NCBI RefSeq assembly: GCF_000716605.1
Contig: NZ_JNXE01000042.1
Location: 1 to 64,000 of the forward strand
Length of the DNA: 64,000 nucleotides
Direction: 5' to 3'
Source: Streptomyces sp. NRRL F-525
GTDB taxonomy: Bacteria > Actinomycetota > Actinomycetes > Streptomycetales > Streptomycetaceae
Shown here: positions 8,621-14,559 of the stretch, one piece after another
Layout: each line of letters begins with the position of its first letter
Numbering within the stretch: the stretch's first letter is position 1
Translations under genes and position numbers: made by a program
Notes under the pieces: model-generated
What the model was told of the DNA's origin: nothing
Database searches by the model: none
What the model saw: only the letters and a program-made list of their open reading frames with translations

Positions 8621-8625
8621 CGCCG

Positions 8626-9696
8626 TCACCTCCGGTACTCCGCCGCCACGGCCTTCGCCGCGATCCCCTCGAAGCGCCGGTCGAAGAGCGAGTCCACCTT
8701 GAACTCCTTCACGAAGCCGCCCTCCGCGAGCAGATCGGCGGTCTCCTGCTCCCACTTCACGGCCTCGTCCCAACTCGGCGGGAACAACGGCTTGTTGGCG
8801 AGCGCGGTGACCGACTTGGCCTGCGCGAGCGTCAGGTTCTGCGTCTTGACGTAGAACTCCTCGTTCCAGGCGTCCGGGTGCTCGTACTGCCAGACCTGAC
8901 CCTGCGCCCACTGCGGGATGTACGCGGCGATCGCGGCCGCCTTCGCCGAGTCGGCCAGCACGGCGGACGGCGCCCACAACAGGTTGAGCAGGTCTACGAC
9001 ATCGGTGGTGATCGCGCGGGCACCCTTCGCCTCGTACTGCTTGAGGTACGCCGGTGCCTGGCTGTTGGCGAGCGGGGCGATGTCGACCTGGCCGGACTGG
9101 AGGGCGGTGAAGAACTGGTTGCTGGTCAGCGGGACGAGTTTCACCTCGTCGTACTTCAGCCCGGCTTCCTTCAACGCCCTTAGTAGTACGACGCCTTGGG
9201 CCTGCCCCTGCGAGAACGCCAGCTTCTTGCCCTTGAAGTCCGCGACCGTGCGGATGTCGCTGCCTGGCTTGGTCGCGAAGAGGTAGTTGGGCTTGCGGGT
9301 GACGTCGATCGCGACGATCTTCGCGTCGTAGCCCTGGTAGTGCGCCTGGATCGGCGGGATGCCCGCGTTGTTGGCGAGGTCGAGGGACTTGGCGCGGAAC
9401 GCGTTGATGACATCGGGGCCGGCGCCGATGTTCACCCAACTCGACACCGTGAAGGGCAACTTGGGCAGGTTCGCCAGCTTGAACTGGAGCTGCTGGGTGT
9501 TCAGGTACGAGGAGATCTTCAGGCTCGTGCCGGACGGGACCTTCTCGGCGAGCGGGGCGGACAGTCCGGCCCCCGACTTGGCGGCCGCGGCACTGCTCGT
9601 GGCGCAGCCGCTCAGGCCGGCGATGCCTGCGGCGGCACCGAGCACGGAGGTGAGGAAGAGCCGCCGGTCGAGGCCGGGCGCACGGGAATGAGGCAT
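8626..9696 (-). CDS. ssuA: Sulfonate ABC transporter substrate-binding lipoprotein
   Basis: 356-residue periplasmic-type binding protein of the SsuA/NMT1 family. The signal region RRLFLTSVLG...AGIAGLSGC has twin arginines and a lipobox (LSGC), so it is probably an exported lipoprotein, possibly through Tat. ATG 9696 has GGGAG upstream. Its stop is six bases before the ssuC start. The 5' region holds a cysteine-rich leader peptide and a hairpin, suggesting attenuation by cysteine or sulfur supply. Confidence 0.9.
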   Translation of the reverse strand: MPHSRAPGLDRRLFLTSVLGAAAGIAGLSGCATSSAAAAKSGAGLSAPLAEKVPSGTSLKISSYLNTQQLQFKLANLPKLPFTVSSWVNIGAGPDVINAFRAKSLDLANNAGIPPIQAHYQGYDAKIVAIDVTRKPNYLFATKPGSDIRTVADFKGKKLAFSQGQAQGVVLLRALKEAGLKYDEVKLVPLTSNQFFTALQSGQVDIAPLANSQAPAYLKQYEAKGARAITTDVVDLLNLLWAPSAVLADSAKAAAIAAYIPQWAQGQVWQYEHPDAWNEEFYVKTQNLTLAQAKSVTALANKPLFPPSWDEAVKWEQETADLLAEGGFVKEFKVDSLFDRRFEGIAAKAVAAEYRR

Positions 9697-9805
9697 GGGA
9701 GGACTCCCTGATCAAAAGTCGCGGGAACGCGGGAATGCGCGCGGAATTCACGGAGCGCGAAAGGCGGAGCGGTCCGGAGAGAGAAATGCAGGCAGGATGA
9801 GACCG

Positions 9806-9819
9806 GCGCCCCGGGGCGC
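9806..9819 (-). terminator. Candidate attenuator hairpin after the Cys leader
   Basis: GCGCCCC/GGGGCGC is a perfect 14-bp palindrome beginning 9 bases after the stop codon of the leader peptide and 110 bases before the ssuA start. No U-run follows, so it may act by sequestering or pausing rather than as a classical terminator. Confidence 0.45.
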
Positions 9820-9828
9820 GTCAACGGG

Positions 9829-9867
9829 TCAGCAACAAGAAGTGCGACAACTCATCTGCAGGCTCAT
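9829..9867 (-). CDS. Cysteine-rich leader peptide upstream of ssuA
   Basis: 12-codon ORF encoding MSLQMSCRTSCC. Three of the last six codons are Cys and the stop follows a Cys-Cys pair. A TTGACA -35 (9899-9904), 18-bp spacer and GAACAT -10 (9875-9880) end seven bases before the ATG, which predicts a leaderless transcript. An in-frame GTG at 9888 (with AGGGGG upstream) would give a 19-residue version. Poly-Cys uORFs that attenuate sulfur genes are known in mycobacteria; that this is one is inference. Confidence 0.55.
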   Translation of the reverse strand: MSLQMSCRTSCC

Positions 9868-9874
9868 GACCAGG

Positions 9875-9904
9875 ATGTTCCCGGTCACGCGCGCCCCCTG
9901 TCAA
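9875..9904 (-). promoter_or_regulatory. Putative promoter for leader-ssuACB
   Basis: TTGACA at 9899-9904 and GAACAT at 9875-9880 on the gene strand, spacer 18. The -35 is perfect, the -10 matches weakly (A2, T6). The predicted start is at or next to the leader ATG. Confidence 0.5.
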
Positions 9905-9972
9905 CATTCCGAGTTTCTGAATTAAATACGCCCCGGTGAAACGCTCGGTCACACGCTGGGGCGCACACCGGG

Positions 9973-11178
9973 TCACACGCCCAACGGATCCCGGTACAGC
10001 ACATCGAGCATCACCGAACCGCCCGCCACCGCCAGCACGGAATCCGGGAAACTCGTCGGTACGACCGCCGACGCCCGCGCGTCCCCGACCTCCTCGCGCA
10101 GCGCGCGCAGGCAGTCCTCCCGCCGTATGACCCCCAGCTCGGTGACGACCACCGTCTCGGGGTTGAGGATGTCGAGCAGCAGCCCGACCGCCCGCCCCAC
10201 CATCCGCGCACGCTGCGTCAACAGCCGTACGGCGACGCGGTTTCCGCGCTCCGCCGCCGTCACGACGTGGGTCGGGTTCACCCCGTCGACGATCCCCGCC
10301 TCCCGGGCCCGCCGGCACAACGTCCGTTCGCTCAGCTCCACTTGGAGGCAGCCGACCCGCCCGCAGTCGCACGGTTCCGTGCCGCCGCGCAACGGCAGAT
10401 GGGCGATCGCCCCGGCCTGCGAGCGCGGCCCGTGGTGCACCTCGTCGTTGGTCGCGAAGGCCGCGTCGACCACATTGCCGACGAAGAGATGCAGCACGCT
10501 ACGGCTGCCTCGGGCCCGCCCGAAGAGCCGCTCGCCGTTGACCAACGCCCGGGCGTGGCCGTCCACATGGACCGGCAACCCGGTGCGGGCGCCGAGCAGT
10601 TCGCGCACCGGCACGTCCCGCCAGCCCAGCAGCGGATGGTCGACGATGGTCCCGGAGTCCCGGTCGACCCAGCCCCCGGCGGCGACGCCGACACCCAGCG
10701 GGATGGCCCCGGCCGCCTCCGCGAGCAACGCGGCCAGTCCTTCGGCGGCCCGTGCCAGCACCCGGGACGGATCGGCGAGGTGGCCGTCGTGCCCGATCCG
10801 GTGCTCGGCCACCACCCGCCCGCGCAGATCCAGCAGCGCGACCGTCGTATAGGGCACCGCCACATGGACGCCGCCCACAACGAACCGTGACGCGTCCAGG
10901 TCGACGGGCACATGGGGTCGGCCCACACCCTTCGAGCGCTGGGGTGTGGCGGACTCCCGTATGAGACCGAGTTCGGTGAAGCGGGCGCAGTAGTCGGTGA
11001 CCGACGCCGGGGACAGCCCGGTCAGCCGGGAGATGGTGGAGCGGGCCACCGGGCCGTGCTCCAGCACCGAGCGCAGGATGACGCTCGCGTTGGTGCGCCG
11101 CCGGTCGCTGTCGGCGGCGCGCGGAACGGGGGAGTTGGGGGAGTGGGAGGCGAGCAGGGGTGCCGCGGTACGGGGCAT
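9973..11178 (-). CDS. ROK family transcriptional regulator
   Basis: 401 residues. An N-terminal winged helix-turn-helix (around residues 25-80; RSTISRLTGLSPASVTDYCARF) precedes a ROK (repressor/ORF/kinase) domain. The domain has the Cys-rich zinc motif CDCGRVGCLQ and VGVGVAAGGWVDRDSG. ATG 11178 has GAGGAAG upstream. It is co-directional with the ssu genes, 276 bp apart. It has its own sulfur-type leader peptide upstream, which suggests a regulator of organosulfur use rather than of sugar use; this is inference. Confidence 0.85.
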   Translation of the reverse strand: MPRTAAPLLASHSPNSPVPRAADSDRRRTNASVILRSVLEHGPVARSTISRLTGLSPASVTDYCARFTELGLIRESATPQRSKGVGRPHVPVDLDASRFVVGGVHVAVPYTTVALLDLRGRVVAEHRIGHDGHLADPSRVLARAAEGLAALLAEAAGAIPLGVGVAAGGWVDRDSGTIVDHPLLGWRDVPVRELLGARTGLPVHVDGHARALVNGERLFGRARGSRSVLHLFVGNVVDAAFATNDEVHHGPRSQAGAIAHLPLRGGTEPCDCGRVGCLQVELSERTLCRRAREAGIVDGVNPTHVVTAAERGNRVAVRLLTQRARMVGRAVGLLLDILNPETVVVTELGVIRREDCLRALREEVGDARASAVVPTSFPDSVLAVAGGSVMLDVLYRDPLGV

Positions 11179-11244
11179 GGGGATCTTCCTCGGGAACGGG
11201 TCCGACAGTGCGCCGTCTCGGATGGGAGGCGCACCGGATCCGCT

Positions 11245-11263
11245 CCGCCCGCCTCAGGGGCGG
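11245..11263 (-). terminator. Hairpin spanning the stop codon of the ROK leader peptide
   Basis: CCGCCC at 11245-11250 pairs with GGGCGG at 11258-11263. The leader stop codon (11254-11256) lies in the loop, so ribosome position at the last codons would decide whether it forms. Candidate attenuator. Confidence 0.4.
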
Positions 11264-11337
11264 TAACAGGTCGCCGCGGCTTGGCGTCGCAGGTCGACAT
11301 AGCGACGCGACGCGAAGTTCCGGGCCTGGGCAACCAT
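11254..11337 (-). CDS. Putative sulfur-type leader peptide upstream of ROK gene
   Basis: 27 codons, MVAQARNFASRR then YVDLRRQAAATCYRP. The RR(H/Y)VDLxR...A.xC pattern matches the short actinomycete peptides annotated as putative leader peptide, found upstream of sulfur-metabolism genes (family recollection). A TAGCTT -10 (11345-11350) ends seven bases before the ATG, predicting a leaderless message, with TGGGCA 17 bp further up. There is no Shine-Dalgarno. The ROK gene starts 75 bases after its stop. Confidence 0.65.
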   Translation of the reverse strand: MVAQARNFASRRYVDLRRQAAATCYRP

Positions 11338-11344
11338 GCGGTCG

Positions 11345-11373
11345 AAGCTAGCAAAACGGCCCACCGCTGCCCA
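11345..11373 (-). promoter_or_regulatory. Putative promoter for leader-ROK transcript
   Basis: TGGGCA (11368-11373), 17-bp spacer and TAGCTT (11345-11350) on the minus strand. The predicted start coincides with the leader ATG. Confidence 0.45.
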
Positions 11374-11386
11374 GACGGTGACCGGT

Positions 11387-11482
11387 GTGCGAGACGGCAC
11401 GCGTGGCGATGTGCGAGACGGCATGGGTGCCGGTGTGCGGGACGGCGACGGTGCCGGTGTGCGGGACGGCACGAGGGCCGCG
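11387..11482. repeat. Four 24-bp tandem repeats between ROK and bioY
   Basis: GTGCG(A/G)GACGGC begins at 11387, 11411, 11435 and 11459, exactly 24 bp apart; the linkers vary. The array starts 13 bp upstream of the ROK-leader -35 box, in the roughly 460-bp region between divergent ROK and bioY. Because 24 is a multiple of three, the frames look ORF-like, but no start or ribosome site supports coding. It may be a set of protein-binding sites or a minisatellite. Confidence 0.75.
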
Positions 11483-11641
11483 TGACCGGCATCACGCCTG
11501 GGCGCGTGTAGCGGGCATCCTTTGTCCGGAGCCCACCAAGTCCGCGTCGGACCCTTTGTCGGACGCTGACGGTGATCGGACCGAGGACCCCGGGATAGCG
11601 TCGCAAGGTCCCCCTGTACCCCGTCAACCTGCGGAGTCCCC

Positions 11642-12223
11642 TTGAGTACCGCCGTCGCCACCACCCGCCCGGGCCAGGTCCTCGCCGACCTGCTGCCCGC
11701 CTCCCGCGTCCGGGACATCGCCCTCGTGCTCGGCGGCGCCGCGCTCACCGGCCTCGCCGCCCAGCTAGCCGTGCCCGTGCCGGGCTCCTCGGTCCCGGTC
11801 ACCGGCCAGACCTTCGCCGCGCTCCTCGTCGGCACGTCCCTCGGCGCCGGCCGCGGCTTCCTCTCCCTCGCCCTGTACGCGCTGCTCGGCCTCGCCGGCG
11901 TCCCGTGGTTCGCCCAGGGCACCTCCGGCGGCGGCGCCTCCTTCGGCTACATCGTCGGCATGCTGCTCGCCTCCGCCGCCGTCGGTGCCCTGGCCCGCCG
12001 CGGCGCCGACCGCTCGGTCCTGCGCATGGCCGGCACGATGCTGCTCGGCGAGGCGATCATCTACGCGATCGGCGTCCCGTACCTCGCGCTGAGCCTCGAC
12101 CTCTCGACGAGCGCCGCGCTCGCCGCAGGCCTCACCCCGTTCCTCATCGGTGACGCCCTGAAGGCGGCCCTGGCGATGGGCGCGGCCCCGACCGCCTGGA
12201 AGTTCGTCAACAAGCAGCGCTGA
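11642..12223 (+). CDS. bioY: Biotin transporter BioY (S component)
   Basis: 193-residue membrane protein of the BioY family, the substrate-capture component of energy-coupling-factor biotin transporters. Five or six hydrophobic segments are visible, with the typical VPVPGSSVPVTGQTFAALLVG loop and a C-terminal LIGDALKAALA. The start is TTG at 11642 (GCGGAG upstream). No bioM/bioN ATPase-permease genes adjoin, so it is a solitary BioY or uses shared ECF modules. Its end overlaps the convergent flavoprotein gene by 17 bp. Confidence 0.9.
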   Translation: MSTAVATTRPGQVLADLLPASRVRDIALVLGGAALTGLAAQLAVPVPGSSVPVTGQTFAALLVGTSLGAGRGFLSLALYALLGLAGVPWFAQGTSGGGASFGYIVGMLLASAAVGALARRGADRSVLRMAGTMLLGEAIIYAIGVPYLALSLDLSTSAALAAGLTPFLIGDALKAALAMGAAPTAWKFVNKQR

Positions 12224-13532
12224 CAAGGCAGTTCCCGCGGAAGAGGTTCGCCGGGTCGTACTCCGACTTCAGCCCGGCGAGCCTCTTCCGCGTCTCCGCG
12301 TCGTACAGCCCCTCGCTCCGATCACCGGCCCCGAACGCGAAGTTGACCGCCCGCCCGAGCGTGTGGGGCGCGAGCAGCGCGAAGGCCGGATCGAGTTGAG
12401 CCCGGGCGACCTCCCGCTCCCCGACCGCCAACATCCGTACCAGGAACCGCCCTTCGCGATACGGCACCGAGTTCGGCGCGGACCGCGCCAGTGCCCCGCC
12501 GAGATGGTTGACCTGTACGACACACATGCCGGCCGTGTCCGGCCCGGCGAGGGACAGCGCCTCGCCCACCCGCGCCACATCCAGCTCACTCACCACCGCG
12601 CTGTCCCCGTAGTACGCGTGCGGGGCGGGCGGGTCACTGTGGATCGTGTGGCTCTCGGTGTACGGCATCTCCCGCAACGAGTCGGCCAACACTGGCCCGA
12701 ACTCCCTGAGCGGCGCGACGAGTTGGGCACCTTCGTCGCCGCTGCCCGTGTAGGCGACGCGCACGGAGAGCACGTACCGCCCGCGCAGCTGCGGGGGCAG
12801 CGCCGGGATGTCCGGGTACGGTACGGCGGCGAAGGACGAGGTCAGCTCGTCCGGCACGGTCCGCGTCCACTCCTCGTACGCCCGCAGCAGGGCAGCCGGG
12901 TCGACCTCCCGCCCGTCGAAGGCGAGCGAACCGCCGTAGAGCGTGCGCACGGGGACGAGGTCGATCTCCAACTCCGTGACGACACCGAAGGCGTGGCCCG
13001 CGCCGAGCAGTGCCCAGTACAGGTCGGGCTCCGACTCCCTTGTCACCCGGCGGAGTCGACCGTCGGCGGTGACGACGTCGAGCGAGCGGACGTGGTCGGC
13101 CGCGTACCCGAACTCCCTTGCCAGGATGCCGAGTCCGCCGCTCAGCGTGTACGACACGGCGCCGACGCTCGGCGCTGATCCGTTGAGGGGAGCGAGGCCG
13201 TACGGTTCGGCGGCGGCCACGACCTGGCCCCAGCGCACGCCCGCCTGGACGCGCACGGTACGTGCCTCGGGGTCGACCCGTACCCCGTCCATCCGCCTCG
13301 TCGTGATCAGCACCCCGCCCTCGGAGCCACCCGGCAGCCCGTGCCCGGTGGCCTGCACGCGGACCCGCAGGTTCTCGGCGGCCGCGTACCGTACGGCGGC
13401 GATCACGTCGTCGGCCGAGCGCGCGCCGTGGATCACGGCGGGGCGCTGGGTGAACCCGGTCTGGAAACCGGCGAGTTCGTCCTCGTAGCCGGGGTCGGTG
13501 GGGTGGAAGGTGAGCGGGTGTGTGTGGTTCAT
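12207..13532 (-). CDS. FAD-binding oxidoreductase, berberine-bridge-enzyme type
   Basis: 441-residue flavoprotein of the PCMH/VAO superfamily. The N-terminal FAD domain includes RVQATGHGLPGG (the usual site of covalent His-FAD attachment) and LSGGLGILAREFG. The C-terminal BBE stretch SEYDPANLFRGN is present. The substrate is not predictable; such enzymes oxidise sugars or secondary metabolites. An almost perfect 8-bp dyad lies about 20 bp upstream of the start, pointing to control by a TetR-like repressor encoded elsewhere. Confidence 0.85.
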   Translation of the reverse strand: MNHTHPLTFHPTDPGYEDELAGFQTGFTQRPAVIHGARSADDVIAAVRYAAAENLRVRVQATGHGLPGGSEGGVLITTRRMDGVRVDPEARTVRVQAGVRWGQVVAAAEPYGLAPLNGSAPSVGAVSYTLSGGLGILAREFGYAADHVRSLDVVTADGRLRRVTRESEPDLYWALLGAGHAFGVVTELEIDLVPVRTLYGGSLAFDGREVDPAALLRAYEEWTRTVPDELTSSFAAVPYPDIPALPPQLRGRYVLSVRVAYTGSGDEGAQLVAPLREFGPVLADSLREMPYTESHTIHSDPPAPHAYYGDSAVVSELDVARVGEALSLAGPDTAGMCVVQVNHLGGALARSAPNSVPYREGRFLVRMLAVGEREVARAQLDPAFALLAPHTLGRAVNFAFGAGDRSEGLYDAETRKRLAGLKSEYDPANLFRGNCLVSAAC

Positions 13533-13551
13533 GGGGTCATGCTGGCCGCAT

Positions 13552-13574
13552 AACCTGACACGTACCGTCAGGTT
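13552..13574. promoter_or_regulatory. Operator-like dyad upstream of the flavoprotein gene
   Basis: AACCTGAC (13552-13559) and GTCAGGTT (13567-13574) are perfect 8-bp inverted arms with a 7-bp centre, 20 bp upstream of the ATG at 13532. The geometry suits a TetR-family dimer. No such regulator gene adjoins. Confidence 0.6.
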
Positions 13575-13588
13575 TTCCAGTGGGAGTG

Positions 13589-13633
13589 AGAGGGGGAGGG
13601 CCGGGTGCTCCCGCGACCCGGCCCTCCCCCTCT
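13589..13633. terminator. Terminator of the LPKTG gene
   Basis: Perfect 18-bp arms (13589-13606 and 13616-13633) with a 9-base loop, immediately downstream of the minus-strand LPKTG gene. Confidence 0.8.
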
Positions 13634-13669
13634 TGCCCCTAGCTTTCCAACTTGCCCCTAGCTTTCCAA
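13632..13669. repeat. Perfect 19-bp direct duplication at the end of the LPKTG gene
   Basis: CTTGCCCCTAGCTTTCCAA at 13632-13650 is repeated exactly at 13651-13669. The copied unit contains the gene's last codons and its TAG stop, so a second stop lies 19 bp after the first in a different frame. It looks like a recent slippage duplication. Confidence 0.85.
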
Positions 13670-14392
13670 CGGCCCTTTCCCCGGCCGCCGTTGGGACCAG
13701 TACACACCCGCCGCGCCCACCGCGATCAGTGCCGCGCCGGCCGCGCCCAGGGGCAGGACGTCATCGCCGACCCCCGTCTTGGGCAGGGTGTCGCCGCCCG
13801 GTGCCACCGGCTTGTTGTCGGTGCCGAGCAGCAGCGGGGTGGCCGGGGCGTTCGGCGATGGGTTCGTCGTACCGAACGGGACCGGGCCCTGCTGCCAGAA
13901 GGTCTTCTTGCCGTCGGCGGACGTCACCGGCAGACAGATCTTCCCGGCCTTGTTCAGGTCGTACGTCGCGTCGACGGCGTACGACTTCGACTTGCCCCCG
14001 GCGAGCGTGCCGACGGCGCATTTGAATCCGCTGTTCGAACCGGGCGGCAGATCCTTTTCCGCGATCGCCGAACAACCCTGCACGCCATTGACCTTGAGGC
14101 CGTCGAAACCGACGACCAGGAGATTGAGATCACCGCTCGCCCTGGTCCCCTCGTTCTTTACGGTGGCGGTGATCGCCGTCTTTTTCGAACTGTTGTCGAC
14201 CGAGATCTTCTCCGGCAGGAGCGTGGTCAGTTTCACCCCCGCCGGAGCCGCGTCCATCGCCTTTCCGCCTTTGCTGCTCCCCGGTCCCTGGTCGTCCGCC
14301 GAGGCGGTGAAGGAAAGGACCATCACCGCCGAGAAAGCCGCCGTGAGCAGCGATCCCGCGATGGTCCTGGCCTTAGCGCGATGAGAACTCAT
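13658..14392 (-). CDS. LPXTG-type cell-wall-anchored surface protein
   Basis: 244 residues. There is an N-terminal signal peptide with a hydrophobic core (LLTAAFSAVMVLSFTASA) and a secreted domain with two Cys. Then follow a Pro/Ala-rich linker, the sortase motif LPKTG, a hydrophobic segment and a basic tail (SQRRPGK). It is therefore exported and probably linked to peptidoglycan by a sortase. ATG 14392 starts MSSHRAKAR; an upstream extension would add an unlikely N-terminus. No sortase is encoded in the window. Binding partner unknown. Confidence 0.82.
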   Translation of the reverse strand: MSSHRAKARTIAGSLLTAAFSAVMVLSFTASADDQGPGSSKGGKAMDAAPAGVKLTTLLPEKISVDNSSKKTAITATVKNEGTRASGDLNLLVVGFDGLKVNGVQGCSAIAEKDLPPGSNSGFKCAVGTLAGGKSKSYAVDATYDLNKAGKICLPVTSADGKKTFWQQGPVPFGTTNPSPNAPATPLLLGTDNKPVAPGGDTLPKTGVGDDVLPLGAAGAALIAVGAAGVYWSQRRPGKGPLES

Positions 14393-14559
14393 GTTCGTCC
14401 CCCTTGTGTTCCCCTGTTTCCCCCTGCGACTGTGCCTGAATTCGCAGTACTTGAAGAGGTACCACAAGATTTCTCCGCACTATGCTGGTACGGCATGAAG
14501 TGTGACCATTGTGGGGGTGCAGCGGATTGCCGGGGAATGCGGGAAATTCGGGGAACGTG

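Noticed and set aside
11483..11641. Biotin-related riboswitch or T-box before bioY
   Set aside because: No recognisable riboswitch core; only ordinary sequence and a TTG start with a ribosome site.
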